A stretch of DNA of 64,000 nucleotides from Pseudomonas sp. LP_7_YM (GTDB lineage: Bacteria; Pseudomonadota; Gammaproteobacteria; Pseudomonadales; Pseudomonadaceae), in NCBI RefSeq assembly GCF_004364435.1, contig NZ_SOCT01000002.1, positions 434,001 to 498,000 of the forward strand, read 5' to 3'. Below, one piece after another: positions 29,646 through 39,086 of the stretch. Position 1 is the first letter of the stretch; every line of letters starts with the position of its first letter. The notes below the pieces were generated by a model. The model saw only the letters and a program-made list of their open reading frames with translations. It was not told where the DNA came from and did no database searches. Both the position numbers and the translations under genes were made by a program.

Positions 29646-30370
29646 CGTTGAGCCTCCCGGCTGCCTGCGGCGTAACGCCTTTCAGCCCAGCGCAGGGCAA
29701 CGTTGGAGACGCTGGTAATGGCCAGATAGATCACTGCCGCAAGCACCAGGAAATAGAACAGCTGATACGTGCTTTTGCCCGCATCCTGAGAAGCCTTGAC
29801 CAGATCGGCCAGACCGATGATCGACACCAGCGCAGTGGCCTTGAGCACCACTTGCCAGTTGTTGCCGATACCGGGAAGTGCAAAGCGCATCATTTGCGGG
29901 AAGACCACGAAACGGAAACGCTGGGTGCGACTCAAGCCGTAAGCGGTGGCCGCTTCGACCTGTCCGCGGGGCACCGCGAGGATCGCGCCACGGAAGGTTT
30001 CGGTGAAGTAGGCGCCGTAGATGAAGCCCAGTGTGATGACACCGGCAGCGAACGGGTCGATTTCGATGTAGTCCCAATCCATGGCTTCGGTAAGGCTCGT
30101 CAGCCAGGTCTGCAGGCTGTAGAAAATCAGCAGCATCAGCACAAGATCAGGAATACCGCGAATCAGCGTTGTGTAGACCTGCGCCGGAATTCGCAGGAAC
30201 GCGGTCTTTGAGAGCTTGGCGCTGGCGCCCAGCAGGCCGAGCACGATGGCCAGCAGCAGCGACATTACCGACAGTTTGACGGTCATCCAGGTGCCCTGAA
30301 GCAGCAACGGGCCGAAGCCCTTGAGGCTGAACGCGGACAGTCCCAGGTTTTGCAGAAGAGTATCGAGCAT
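29642..30370 (-). CDS. Basic amino acid ABC transporter permease (HisQ/AotQ-like)
   Basis: A 242-residue permease partner. Family segments are LLQGTWMTVKLSVMSLLLAI near the start, TLIRGIPDLVLMLLIFYSLQ, and the EAA loop QVEAATAYGLSRTQRFRFVVFP (about 145). The last is where the ATPase docks. It is separated from the binding-protein gene by 136 bases that fold into a large nested stem-loop. Confidence 0.9.
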   Translation of the reverse strand: MLDTLLQNLGLSAFSLKGFGPLLLQGTWMTVKLSVMSLLLAIVLGLLGASAKLSKTAFLRIPAQVYTTLIRGIPDLVLMLLIFYSLQTWLTSLTEAMDWDYIEIDPFAAGVITLGFIYGAYFTETFRGAILAVPRGQVEAATAYGLSRTQRFRFVVFPQMMRFALPGIGNNWQVVLKATALVSIIGLADLVKASQDAGKSTYQLFYFLVLAAVIYLAITSVSNVALRWAERRYAAGSREAQR

Positions 30371-30394
30371 GTGGAACCTATACAGTCAATAAAA

Positions 30395-30498
30395 ACGCCC
30401 TGCGACTTCAGCGCGGGAGAGGAGCTGTCGCGTTTCACCACGAGCCGTGTTGAAGCGCCAAACAGCTCCTCGTGAGGATCGCTGAAATCGACGGGCGT
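30395..30498 (-). repeat. Nested stem-loop between binding-protein and permease genes
   Basis: Outer arms 30395-30412 and 30481-30498 pair at 15 of 18 positions. A perfect 10-base inner stem (GAGGAGCTGT 30419-30428 with ACAGCTCCTC 30462-30471) nests inside. In amino-acid importer operons such elements commonly protect the upstream mRNA, so that the binding protein is made in excess over the membrane subunits. Confidence 0.6.
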
Positions 30499-30506
30499 TT
30501 GCGTTG

Positions 30507-31289
30507 TTACTTACCGCTGTACAGGTTCAGATCACCGAAATGCTTTTTCTGGATCTCGGCATACTTGCCGTCATCGTGTAACGCTTTGATACCTTTATCC
30601 AAAAGCGCTTTCAGGTCTTTGTTACCTTTCGAGATACCGACGGCGGTTTTGGCTGGCAGAAGGGGGTCTTCGATAGGCTTGCTGACTTCGTAGTCAGCAC
30701 CTTGTGGCGATTTCAGGAAGCCCAGTTCGGCCTGCAACATGTCCTGTACCGAAGCGTCCAGACGGCCCGATACCAGGTCAGCGTACACCTGGTCCTGATT
30801 GGCGTAGGCCTGGGTTTTCACGCCCGCCTTGTCCAGGATAGCCTTGGCGTAGGCTTCCTGAATGGTGCCTTGCTCGTAACCAACGGTTTTGCCTTTCAGG
30901 GTCGCTGGATCTTCGGTGAAGCCTGCGCCTTTCTTGAACACTAGAGAGGTAGGGCCTGAGAACAGTTCGTTAGAGAAGTCGATGACTTTCTCGCGCGCCG
31001 GGGTCACCGTCATCGATGAGATCACGCCGTCGAATTTGTTGGCTTTCAGGCCCGGAACCATGCCGTCGAAATCGCTCTCGACCCACTTGCACTTGACCTT
31101 TAATTCCGCGCAGATCGCGTTGCCCAGGTCGATGTCAAAGCCCACGAGGTTGCCGTCTGCGGCTTTGGACTCGAAGGGGGCGTACGAAGGATCGACGCCA
31201 AAACGCAGCTCCTTGTATTCCTTGGCCATTGCGTTACCCGCGGCCAGACAGATGGCGAGTGCGGAAAGGGTCAGCCATGCTTTTTTCAT
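30507..31289 (-). CDS. Basic amino acid ABC transporter, periplasmic binding protein (HisJ/AotJ-like)
   Basis: A 260-residue secreted binding protein. Residues 1-22 (MKKAWLTLSALAICLAAGNAMA) are a signal peptide. The mature protein has the LAO-type motifs ELRFGVDPSYAPFESKAADG and GFDIDLGNAICAELKVKCKW, and FDGVISSMTVTPAREKVIDFS with the Arg that binds the ligand carboxylate. It is the first gene of the operon. Lysine, arginine, ornithine or histidine are likely ligands. It differs notably from the P. aeruginosa AotJ I recall, so it may be a paralogue with another preference. Confidence 0.87.
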   Translation of the reverse strand: MKKAWLTLSALAICLAAGNAMAKEYKELRFGVDPSYAPFESKAADGNLVGFDIDLGNAICAELKVKCKWVESDFDGMVPGLKANKFDGVISSMTVTPAREKVIDFSNELFSGPTSLVFKKGAGFTEDPATLKGKTVGYEQGTIQEAYAKAILDKAGVKTQAYANQDQVYADLVSGRLDASVQDMLQAELGFLKSPQGADYEVSKPIEDPLLPAKTAVGISKGNKDLKALLDKGIKALHDDGKYAEIQKKHFGDLNLYSGK

Positions 31290-31727
31290 CGTTCAGTCCT
31301 TAAAACCAAATTGAGCGTTGGGAACACGCGAAGGCTTGCTACCGGCAGGTGCCAGACCGCAAAAAGATAGCAATTTCCGAACCAAAGGGACGAACGTGCG
31401 TTTTGGATGTACGGAGTTGTCGCAATGATGACTTTGAGCCATCTCTTGTCTTTTTGCTGATGCCGCAGGCTCGAGGAGAGTATCTGGAACGGGTCAAAAG
31501 TGCGCGGGAAAATTCCGTCACGCCGTGCTTCCTGAAGGCGCGGCATAAACTCATAGGGAAAGGGCCAGGAAACGGTAACAAGTGGCCCGCCAGAGATTGT
31601 TAATCGCAGATCAACACCGAAGTTATGACGAGTCGTTGCCGCTCATATCAAGCTTAACGACGCTAAGGTGCACGTTCATGGTGCGGCACGGGTGGGCGCC
31701 TATGGGGCGAGCGCACTGCAGTGGTGC
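31290..31727. other. Intergenic, promoter region of transporter operon
   Basis: 438 bases without a supported gene. TGTCGC at 31418-31423 starts an ArgR-like half but lacks the AA eight bases later, so ArgR control is not supported. Open frames here have no homology. The 3' end of the ligase gene lies at 31728. Confidence 0.4.
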
Positions 31728-33443
31728 TTACGACAGGAGATCCTGCAAGGTCGCCAGGCTGTCTGCTTCCGCCACTGGCTTGTCGACTCGCCACCTGAGC
31801 ATTCTCGGAAACCTTACTGCGATCCCGCTCTTGTGGCGTTTTGAAAGGGCAATGCCCTCAAAACCCAGCTCGAACACCAGAGTGGGAGTCACGCTTCTGA
31901 CCGGGCCAAATTTTTCGACGGTGGTCTTGCGAATGATTGCATCGACTTTGCGCATTTCCTCGTCTGTCAAACCCGAATAGGCCTTGGCGAAAGGGACAAG
32001 GGTACGCTCACTGGACTGCGGCGGGCCGTCCCACACTGCAAACGTGTAATCGCTGTAAAGACTGGCTCGGCGCCCGTGACCGCGCTGCGCGTAGATCAAC
32101 ACGGCATCGACGCTGAAGGGATCGATTTTCCACTTCCACCACACGCCCATGTCCTTGGTTCGACCGACGCCATAGAGAGAGTCCCGCGCTTTGAGCATCA
32201 TGCCCTCCACGCCCAGGCTGCGGGACGCTTCACGCTGCTGGCCAAGGTCCAGCCAGTCCTTGCCGCTCAGTACCGGCGAGGGCAGCAGCACCGGACTCCG
32301 GGCTTCGGCGACCACCTGCTCCAGTTGCGTGCGCCGTTCATGTTGCGGCCGGCTGCGCCAGTCGTGGCCTTGCCACTCCAGCAAGTCATAGGCGAGAACC
32401 ACCACCGGGACATCCTCAAGGATCTTCTTGCCCAGTGTCTTGCGACCGATGCGTTGTTGCAGGAGAGCGAAGGGCTGAACCGACGGTGTCGATTCTCCAG
32501 GTGTACCCGGGGCGGGAGTGTCGAGCTCGAAGGCGTCGTCGGCAACGGATTCTGCCGCCGCAGCTTTCCAGACCACGATCTCACCATCGATCACCGTGCC
32601 GTCCGGCAGGCATTGGGTCAGACTGTGCAACTCCGGGAATCGATCGGTCACCAACTCTTCGCCGCGGGACCAGATCCACAGGCGTCCCTCGCGCTTGACC
32701 ACCTGCGCGCGAATGCCATCCCACTTCCATTCCACCTGCCAGTTTTCGGCGGGGCCAAGCAGCGTCTCGAACTGGTCCACCGGCTGTTGCAGCGAGTGGG
32801 CGAGGAAGAACGGATAAGGCTGGCCGCCGCGCTGAGCATGCTCGTCTTGCGATTCTTCGGCGATGAGTTTCAGATAGCCTTCGGCGCTTGGTCGGTGAGA
32901 CAAATCGGTGTAGCCCACCAGACGCTGGGCCACGCGTTTGCTATCGATGTCAGCCAACGCAGCAAGGGCGCGAGTGACCAGTAGTTTGGAGACCCCCACG
33001 CGAAAGCTGCCCGTGATCAGCTTCAGACACACCATCAGGCTCTGGCGATCCAGTTGTGACCAAAAGGTCGGCAGTCGCTCCAGCAGTTCTTCATGAGGCA
33101 GGCCGCGCAACGGCAGCAGCTTGTTTTCCATCCAGTCCGCCAGGCCTTCCTCCGAACTGTGCTCGGCTTGAGGCAGCAGCAGTGACAGGGTTTCAGCGAG
33201 ATCGCCGACGGCCTGATAACTCTCTTCGAACAGCCATTCAGGCAGCTCGGACAGCAGCATCGCCTGCTCGCGCAGCAGACGTGTCGGCACCAGTTGCCGT
33301 GGGCGACCGCCCGACAGGAAGTACACCGCCCAAGCTGCGTCCTGGGGGGCGGCCAGGGCAAAATAGTGCTGCATCGCCGCAAGTTTGGCATTGCTGGAAG
33401 TGGTGGCGTCCAGCAGCGAGTACAGCTCGGCGAAAGCTTTCAT
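31728..33443 (-). CDS. Ligase-associated ATP-dependent DNA ligase
   Basis: A 571-residue ATP-dependent ligase. The adenylation motif is VEWKWDGIRAQVVKREG (active-site lysine about residue 244). Motif III-like TVIDGEIVVWK, motif IV-like EGMMLKARDSLYGVGRT and motif V-like WWKWKIDP follow, with an OB domain ending at VRFPRMLRWRVDKP. The N-terminal 200 residues are the DNA-binding helical domain typical of this subclass. It overlaps the exonuclease gene by four bases. With exonuclease, Lhr-type helicase and PdeM it forms a known four-gene repair set, here interrupted by a transporter operon. Confidence 0.92.
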   Translation of the reverse strand: MKAFAELYSLLDATTSSNAKLAAMQHYFALAAPQDAAWAVYFLSGGRPRQLVPTRLLREQAMLLSELPEWLFEESYQAVGDLAETLSLLLPQAEHSSEEGLADWMENKLLPLRGLPHEELLERLPTFWSQLDRQSLMVCLKLITGSFRVGVSKLLVTRALAALADIDSKRVAQRLVGYTDLSHRPSAEGYLKLIAEESQDEHAQRGGQPYPFFLAHSLQQPVDQFETLLGPAENWQVEWKWDGIRAQVVKREGRLWIWSRGEELVTDRFPELHSLTQCLPDGTVIDGEIVVWKAAAAESVADDAFELDTPAPGTPGESTPSVQPFALLQQRIGRKTLGKKILEDVPVVVLAYDLLEWQGHDWRSRPQHERRTQLEQVVAEARSPVLLPSPVLSGKDWLDLGQQREASRSLGVEGMMLKARDSLYGVGRTKDMGVWWKWKIDPFSVDAVLIYAQRGHGRRASLYSDYTFAVWDGPPQSSERTLVPFAKAYSGLTDEEMRKVDAIIRKTTVEKFGPVRSVTPTLVFELGFEGIALSKRHKSGIAVRFPRMLRWRVDKPVAEADSLATLQDLLS

Positions 33444-34483
33444 GACGACGCCTCCTGAGTCGCGGGTTCCTGTTTGGCAGAGGCGTCGTCTTCTTCCTCC
33501 CCGTATTCGGTGGAGAAGCCCTGAGCATCAAGGCCCAGCTCGCGCAGGTAGCGCACCAGCACCGCCACCGAGCCGTGGGTGACCATTACCCGTTCGGCTC
33601 CGGTGTTTTCGATGGCCCATAACAACCCGGGCCAATCGGCATGGTCAGAGAGGGCAAAGCCGCGATCCACACCACGCCGCCGACGTGTGCCGCGCAGCAT
33701 CATCCAGCCACTGGCGAAGGCGTCGCTGAAATCGCCAAAGCGGCGCATCCAGGTGCTGCCGCCCGCTGAGGGGGGCGCTACGATCAAGGCCTGGCGCAGG
33801 GCTGGGTCGGTCTTTTTGAAGTCGCCGGCGTATTGGGTTTCGGGAATCCGCACGCCGGCTTCGCGGTAAACGCGGTTCAGCGGCTCGACCGCGCCGTGAA
33901 CCAGAATCGGCCCGATGCCGGGGTCAATGCCGTGCAGGATGCGCTGAGCTTTGCCGAAGGAATAGGCGAACAACACGCTGGCCTTGCCCACTGCGGCGTT
34001 GGCGCGCCACCAGTCGTTGATGCCGGTGAAGATTTCAGACTGAGGCTGCCAGCGATAGATCGGCAACCCGAAAGTGGATTCGGTGATGAAAGTGTGGCAG
34101 CGCACCGGTTCGAACGGTTCGCAGGTGCCGTCGGGTTCCACCTTGTAATCCCCTGATGCGACCCAGACCTCGCCCTGATATTCAAGCCGGACTTGAGCTG
34201 AGCCCAGTACGTGACCTGCAGGGTGCAGGCTCAGCTTCACGCCATGGTGAGTGATGGATTCGCCATACTTCAGGGTTTGCAGATTGATGTCCTGGCCCAG
34301 CCTGGAGCGCAGGATACCTTCGCCAGGGGCGGCGGCCAGGTAGTGCTGGTTGCCGGTACGTGCGTGGTCGCCATGGCCGTGAGTGATAACCGAGCGTTCA
34401 ACCGGACGCCAGGGATCGATATAGAAATCTCCCGGCGGGCAGTAAAGACCTTCGGGGCGGGCGATGACAAGATCCATGGACAT
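33440..34483 (-). CDS. Ligase-associated exonuclease, metallo-beta-lactamase fold
   Basis: A 347-residue beta-CASP/MBL nuclease-like protein. The metal motif HGHGDHARTG is at about residue 35, AGHVLGSAQVRLE at about 88 and SGDYK at about 110. SDHADWPGLLW, near 275, is the beta-CASP motif B-like segment. The start may be the ATG at 34483 or six bases later (34477). It precedes and overlaps the ligase gene and probably cleans DNA ends before sealing. Confidence 0.88.
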   Translation of the reverse strand: MSMDLVIARPEGLYCPPGDFYIDPWRPVERSVITHGHGDHARTGNQHYLAAAPGEGILRSRLGQDINLQTLKYGESITHHGVKLSLHPAGHVLGSAQVRLEYQGEVWVASGDYKVEPDGTCEPFEPVRCHTFITESTFGLPIYRWQPQSEIFTGINDWWRANAAVGKASVLFAYSFGKAQRILHGIDPGIGPILVHGAVEPLNRVYREAGVRIPETQYAGDFKKTDPALRQALIVAPPSAGGSTWMRRFGDFSDAFASGWMMLRGTRRRRGVDRGFALSDHADWPGLLWAIENTGAERVMVTHGSVAVLVRYLRELGLDAQGFSTEYGEEEDDASAKQEPATQEASS

Positions 34484-34733
34484 GACCGGTTTGGGGACTT
34501 GTCAGGTAGAGCAGTGAAAATCGAGGGAAGTTCGGTTTGTTTTTTGGGGCTCGGGTCGCTGATGGTCAGGTGGATATCCACTGCCTTTCACGTCAGCCGC
34601 CGAACACCTTGATCTGTTCCAGGTGTCAGCGGTTTACCGAGATATGTCCACGCGAAGAGTTCTTCAAGCTACCCAGATTTGGCAGCACACAGGTCGCGAA
34701 TTGAGGATGGGCCGAAGCCCTCTGGAGCCTGCT

Positions 34734-37220
34734 CTATTTCCCAGGCGTCAACGTCAGCCGCTGCTTTCCATATACCTTGTCGAAATTCGCTGGCTGCATC
34801 GGTATCGACATATACACACCCTTGGCCCACGGATCGATCCCATCGGCGAAATGCGGACTGGCCGGGTTACCCGATTGTCCCGCTGCATTTTGCGCCATCA
34901 TCGGTTCCTGCTGAGCAAAGTCGACGATCATGCGCATCGCCGGGATCACCGCCGCGTCGAAATCCTGCCCCCAATGAAAGCCAGAGGCGTTGAGCGTCGT
35001 ATGATCGCCCCCTGCCGCCATCGGCCCTTTGACGACGCTGGCCTTGCTGCCACCGATCGCTGCCGTCAACTGAGCGCTCTGCGTCGTCCACTTGTACTGA
35101 TGCAATTTGCCCCACTGCCAGGTCTTGTGATCGCTACCCAGCTGGCTCTCTCCGGCGCTGATGGCCGCTGCAAGGCTGCGCGCCAGAATCGTTGGTTTGT
35201 CTTCTTTTTGCGGCGTTTTCACGTCGTCCCAATACGGACTGTCTTCGCGTCCAAGCAGGTGGTCGGCCTGAGGGGAGTAGGAAAGGTCGGCGCTTTGCAC
35301 CAGTGCTTTCCAGGCAGGACTGGTTTCCGGGCCCAGTTCGTCGAGGAAGATCTGTCTGGCGCTCTCTTGCAGAAACAGCTCGTAAATTGCTGCATCGGCT
35401 GAGACCGGCGACAAGCGACCGTCGAACGCCATCAAGCGGTTCAGCGCTTCGCGTGCCTTGTCCCGATCCGCCGGGGCCAGCGCGTCAATCGCCTGCTTCA
35501 GCGGTTTGGCCATGCCCGGCGCGTCGAACATCTTCTTCAATTTAGCGGCAAAGGTCGTGGTCTGGTCGTATTGCATGGCGACCGTGCTGCGAGTGTCTTG
35601 CTTGCCGCTATTGGCTAACTCCGCGATTCGCTCGGCGCGCTCCGGGTAGTCCCAGGAGTTCGACAGTTGCATTCCGTAGCCCTTGGGTACGGAGCGCTGG
35701 TTAGCCGTGCCAATCCAACCCTGCTGCGGGTCTTGGTCATACGGGTGCAGCATGGCGTCGGCGTAACCGTCCCAGTCGAAACGGCCATCCCAGCCCGGCG
35801 AAGGGATCAGGCCCAGACCATCCCGACGATTCGGATAGCGTCCGGTAACCTGCCAGCCGGTGTTCGATGCGTCGGCGAAGACCATATTCAGATTAATGGC
35901 GCGAATTTCCCGAGTCGTATCGAAAGCCCGCTGCACGTTCTGTGCACGTGTCAGGTCGAACAGCGCATCGAGAGACTTATCGTCCTTGGCGCTCGGGGTC
36001 TGCAGTGCGAGGCCGAGGCCGAGGCCGTTGGCCCGTTGCGCAGAGCTGGCGTTCAGTAGCGGTCCGTGACGGGTTTCATAGGCAGCTTCGCGCACCGGGC
36101 TCTGGCCCTTCACGAAATAGGTTTCTTCGTGGGCCCCTGCGGCGACCCATTTGCCGTCGGCCATGACCATCAGGCGATTGTTTTCGCGTTTGAGCTTTTC
36201 CAGAAACACGTCCTGGTTGTCGCCCATTGCCGGGCCCATGCCCCAAGCCAGCTTGCCGTTGAAACCCGACAGCACCAGCGGCAGACCGGCCACTGTTGCA
36301 CCTGCAGCCTGATACTTCGGCGCGCGGATCTGCACGAAATTCCACATTGACGGCAGGGTGGCTGGCAGTTGGCTGTCAGTGGCCAGCAGACTTTTACCTG
36401 CACGCGCGCGTTGCGGGGTGATGACCCAGTTGTTGGACGCCGACACTCCCAGCAGATTGAGATCGGCGAGTTGCCGCGCGACCTTGTCCAGGTCGGCCAG
36501 CCCCGGCAGTTCGCCGCCCAGATTCAGACCTTTGAGTTTGTCGGCCTCAGCGAACGGCAGTTCTTCGTCAGGGTAGGTCGGTAGCAGCCAGGCGAGCTTG
36601 TCAGCCCCAACCTTCTGCGCCAGCACCAGCGAGGAAATTTCCTCCTGCAGGTTCACCGACAGGCTAAAGTTCAACAGACTGAAAATCAGTGCAGAGTCTT
36701 CGGGTTTCCAGTATTCAGGCTTGTAACCGGCGTCCGCGAGATCGGCCGGCAGCTTGTCTCGATAGCGGAACAGGTAGGCATTGACGCCGCGGGCATAGAC
36801 TTCAAAGAAACGTTTCAAGCGTGACGACGAAGCATTGTAAAGATCGCCCGCCGTTTGCTTGAGATTGGCAGCACGCATCATGCGGTCCAGATCCAGCGCC
36901 CCGGCACCGGCGATTTCCGACAGGCGGCCCTGAGCCAGAAGGCGCATCTGCACCATCTGCGAGATACGGTCGCTGGCATGCACGTAACCGAGGGTGAACA
37001 GCGCGTCGTGGAAGGTGTTGCTTTCGATCAGCGGCATGCCCAGGTTATTGCGGCGCACGGACACATTTTGCGCCAGCCCCTTAATGACATACACGCCGCT
37101 GACAGGGGGCAGGTTGTCATGGTCTTCGCCGCCCAGTTGGCAACCAGCGAGGCTCAAGAGCGCCAACATAGCAGCCGTGTTGAGTCGCGTCTTCACAAAT
37201 AAAAGGGCTGGCGCAGCCAT
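34734..37220 (-). CDS. quiP: Acyl-homoserine lactone acylase QuiP (penicillin-acylase family)
   Basis: An 828-residue Ntn-hydrolase precursor. The N-terminal export signal ends with [10 protein letters not shown], a lipobox-like segment. It aligns along its whole length with the P. aeruginosa QuiP I recall ([52 protein letters not shown]). The predicted self-cleavage point is before SNNW at about residue 260 ([10 protein letters not shown]), making Ser the N-terminal nucleophile of the beta chain. It should hydrolyse the amide of long-chain acyl-homoserine lactones in the periplasm. It is a single gene with a 250-base gap on its 3' side without features. Confidence 0.88.
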   Translation of the reverse strand: MAAPALLFVKTRLNTAAMLALLSLAGCQLGGEDHDNLPPVSGVYVIKGLAQNVSVRRNNLGMPLIESNTFHDALFTLGYVHASDRISQMVQMRLLAQGRLSEIAGAGALDLDRMMRAANLKQTAGDLYNASSSRLKRFFEVYARGVNAYLFRYRDKLPADLADAGYKPEYWKPEDSALIFSLLNFSLSVNLQEEISSLVLAQKVGADKLAWLLPTYPDEELPFAEADKLKGLNLGGELPGLADLDKVARQLADLNLLGVSASNNWVITPQRARAGKSLLATDSQLPATLPSMWNFVQIRAPKYQAAGATVAGLPLVLSGFNGKLAWGMGPAMGDNQDVFLEKLKRENNRLMVMADGKWVAAGAHEETYFVKGQSPVREAAYETRHGPLLNASSAQRANGLGLGLALQTPSAKDDKSLDALFDLTRAQNVQRAFDTTREIRAINLNMVFADASNTGWQVTGRYPNRRDGLGLIPSPGWDGRFDWDGYADAMLHPYDQDPQQGWIGTANQRSVPKGYGMQLSNSWDYPERAERIAELANSGKQDTRSTVAMQYDQTTTFAAKLKKMFDAPGMAKPLKQAIDALAPADRDKAREALNRLMAFDGRLSPVSADAAIYELFLQESARQIFLDELGPETSPAWKALVQSADLSYSPQADHLLGREDSPYWDDVKTPQKEDKPTILARSLAAAISAGESQLGSDHKTWQWGKLHQYKWTTQSAQLTAAIGGSKASVVKGPMAAGGDHTTLNASGFHWGQDFDAAVIPAMRMIVDFAQQEPMMAQNAAGQSGNPASPHFADGIDPWAKGVYMSIPMQPANFDKVYGKQRLTLTPGK

Positions 37221-37344
37221 GTTGTTGCTCCTGCGGGGGTAGGCGTTGGAAACGCGCTACGTTAGAGAGCAGGCGGGCGCTAAGCAAGCGGGGGTACGGA
37301 GTTTATTTCAGGATATTGCATGGTCTTGCGAAGGACAAAACCGT

Positions 37345-37372
37345 TGCGGGAGCAAATGACTTTGCTCCCGCA
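37345..37372 (-). terminator. Perfect 12-base stem after the SEC-C gene
   Basis: TGCGGGAGCAAA pairs with TTTGCTCCCGCA around a TGAC loop, 22 bases past the SEC-C stop. The T run is poor, so it may be a REP-type element or a 3' stabilising hairpin rather than a strong terminator. Confidence 0.5.
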
Positions 37373-37393
37373 GGAATCAATGCCTGTTTTTAC

Positions 37394-37597
37394 TCAGGCA
37401 CCATGACACTTCTTGAATTTTTTCTCGCTGCCACAGGGGCAGGGATCGTTGCGACCCACGTCCTTCAGCGAGTTGCGCACAGGCTCTTGAGGTTCGTGGT
37501 TGCAGTGCGGGCCGTGGACATGGCCGTGTTCGTGATGATGGTTGTGGTCGTGATCGTGTTCGCAATCAGGGCCGTGGACATGGGCTTGCTGGTTCAT
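37394..37597 (-). CDS. Small SEC-C-motif zinc protein with His-rich linker
   Basis: A 67-residue protein. Residues 1-40 are His/Asp/Glu-rich ([20 protein letters not shown]) and likely bind metal. The C-terminal 22 residues are the SEC-C zinc motif ([19 protein letters not shown]) as at the end of SecA. CCGGAGTAACCCC precedes the ATG. Possible roles are zinc storage or a SecB/ribosome-linked chaperone function. It is the last core gene before the phage island. A second SEC-C protein (YchJ) is encoded beyond the island. Confidence 0.82.
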   Translation of the reverse strand: MNQQAHVHGPDCEHDHDHNHHHEHGHVHGPHCNHEPQEPVRNSLKDVGRNDPCPCGSEKKFKKCHGA

Positions 37598-37825
37598 GGG
37601 GTTACTCCGGAATCAAATTGCCGGGAATTATGTCGCAATTTCCGTAAATCGCCTAAGGCCCTATATGACGAATGGGTCAAATTTCGTTTAGTACGGCTGG
37701 GGCTTTTTGTTGGCCACGATCATGGACATTTGCAACGGCCCTGTCGACAGCTCAGTGCACCCTTGGAAAAATCAAGCGATACTAAGCAATCTGAAATTTC
37801 ATTGCGGGTGCGCTGGCGGTGGAAT

Positions 37826-37839
37826 TTCAGTGTGCTGAA
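37826..37839. promoter_or_regulatory. Outlying repressor-operator-like site
   Basis: TTCAG-TGTG-CTGAA resembles the palindrome at 39069-39086 (TTCAG-CATG-CTGAA), differing only in the centre, and both are followed by ATTATT. It lies between the SEC-C gene and the DUF1654 gene, at the left edge of the island. Confidence 0.45.
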
Positions 37840-37877
37840 TTATTGTCGTAAGCAGGCCCGCGCCGGGCGGGCCAAAA

Positions 37878-38129
37878 TCATTGCTCACAGTACTCACGCC
37901 AACCGACTTTATAGGCATCTCCCTCGATTGCCTCTACCTTGATGCCGGCTGTCCCGCCTATCTCATTCAAGAGCCGAAGCCAGTCGGCGGGGCTCTCATT
38001 GGGAAGCCTGGAAATGGTGACACACTGAGTTTTCTGAACCTGGGGGTCGGTGATGATCTGGTGAACCCGATGGCCGATCTGCTCGTAGGTGCGGAGTTTG
38101 TTCCGGGTGAAATCAGGTTGCCGAAGCAC
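37878..38129 (-). CDS. DUF1654-family protein, SOS-box controlled
   Basis: An 83-residue protein of a Pseudomonas family of unknown function (YEQIGHRVHQIITDPQVQKT; SPADWLRLLNEIGG). The start is GTG at 38129 with an ideal AAGGAGG seven bases before it. A perfect CTGT-N8-ACAG box lies 22-37 bases upstream, so it should be LexA-repressed and induced by DNA damage. Being at the island edge and SOS-controlled, it may take part in timing or triggering, but its function is not known. Confidence 0.78.
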   Translation of the reverse strand: MLRQPDFTRNKLRTYEQIGHRVHQIITDPQVQKTQCVTISRLPNESPADWLRLLNEIGGTAGIKVEAIEGDAYKVGWREYCEQ

Positions 38130-38150
38130 TGTGAACCTCCTTTTCTAATG

Positions 38151-38166
38151 CTGTACGAATATACAG
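38151..38166 (-). promoter_or_regulatory. SOS (LexA) box before DUF1654 gene
   Basis: CTGTACGAATATACAG fits CTGT-N8-ACAG exactly, with a partly palindromic AT-rich core, immediately before the GTG start. This is the standard LexA site of gamma-proteobacteria. Confidence 0.75.
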
Positions 38167-38353
38167 TAAAAAGGATTCGGTAGATTGGCAAGGGCGTGTA
38201 GGAAAAATCTCCGCATTGGGGCGTGGCCAGCCTTGAAACGGGCGCGGGCCTTGTTCAGGACGAGACCTGATGCTCACGCCTGGCGCGACGGATCAATAGC
38301 GCAAGCCAGGCTCGCCGTTGTTTGAGTCAGCTCCATGGTGTGTGCCGAAGGAT

Positions 38354-39004
38354 TCAGAGCTTCATCAGGGCCCGCACCACTACGCCGATAATCCGACAAT
38401 CGTCCGCACACATTTCCATCGGGTAGGCCGGATTCAGGGGCTTCAGGAACCGCCGGCCGCCATCGTCTACCAGTTTTTTGAATGTCGCTTTGTCACCGCT
38501 GGCCAGTTTGGCAATCACCAGCTTGCCCGAGTGGGCATCAGCCTCGGTATCCACGAGGATAAGGCTGCCTTCCGGCACGCTTTGGCCCACTGAGGAGGTC
38601 ATCGAGTCGCCTTTGACTTCCAGCCAGAATGCCGGGCCTTTCGAATCGTACTCCGACATCTCGTATCGATCTGAGAAACCAGGCGGGTAGGGCTCGACTG
38701 CTTCTGCCCACGATCCCGCTGCTACCCAGGAAATAACAGGGTAGCGAAACATCATATTGGGTTGCGCGGCCATCGAAACGTTAGAAGCGGGCTCTTTTTC
38801 CGGTCCCTCGCCAATGGCCAGCCATTCGGCGCAAAAGCCTGTCGCCTTCGCGAGAGCATAAAGATTTTCCGGCCTAAGGCTTTTGCTCTCGCCGGTAATC
38901 CACTGAGTCACCGCTGAGTTCGCCACTCCACAGGCGGCAGCAATCTCACTCTTTTTCAGCCCGCTCAACTCAATGGCGCGGGTAATGCGTTCGTGTCTAT
39001 CCAT
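38354..39004 (-). CDS. CI/LexA-type prophage repressor (HTH + S24 peptidase)
   Basis: A 216-residue repressor. Residues 5-60 form an XRE helix-turn-helix (KKSEIAAACGVANSAVTQWI). Residues about 90-215 form the S24 self-cleavage domain: cleavage site A96-G97 (WVAAGSW), nucleophile S134 (GDSMTSS) and lysine K176 (ATFKKLV). RecA-stimulated self-cleavage would release repression after DNA damage. It is transcribed away from the lysis/tail genes, and palindromic operators lie between. The design is that of PrtR-like tailocin repressors and phage CI. Confidence 0.92.
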   Translation of the reverse strand: MDRHERITRAIELSGLKKSEIAAACGVANSAVTQWITGESKSLRPENLYALAKATGFCAEWLAIGEGPEKEPASNVSMAAQPNMMFRYPVISWVAAGSWAEAVEPYPPGFSDRYEMSEYDSKGPAFWLEVKGDSMTSSVGQSVPEGSLILVDTEADAHSGKLVIAKLASGDKATFKKLVDDGGRRFLKPLNPAYPMEMCADDCRIIGVVVRALMKL

Positions 39005-39028
39005 GGGCCGATATTAAGCTCGCTGAAT

Positions 39029-39049
39029 TTAAGTATGCAGCATACTTAA
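39029..39049. promoter_or_regulatory. Repressor operator O1 (perfect palindrome)
   Basis: TTAAGTATGC and GCATACTTAA flank one central base, 25 bases upstream of the repressor start. A perfect 10-base inverted repeat at this place is very likely its autoregulatory operator. Confidence 0.75.
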
Positions 39050-39068
39050 GGTATCTATTGACTTCAAG

Positions 39069-39086
39069 ATTTCAGCATGCTGAAAT
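39069..39086. promoter_or_regulatory. Repressor operator O2 (perfect palindrome)
   Basis: ATTTCAGCATGCTGAAAT is an 18-base perfect palindrome whose half TTCAGCATGC resembles the O1 half at 8 of 10 positions. A weaker TTCAG-N5-TTGAA lies at 39099-39113. Together they cover the divergent promoter region. Confidence 0.7.

Noticed and set aside
27029..31289. Assigning the names aotJQMOP outright
   Set aside because: Order and families agree, but argR is absent and the binding protein differs clearly from AotJ as I recall it, so a paralogue is possible.
31418..31433. ArgR site before the transporter operon
   Set aside because: TGTCGC is present, but the required AA eight bases later is not, and no 21-base partner was found.
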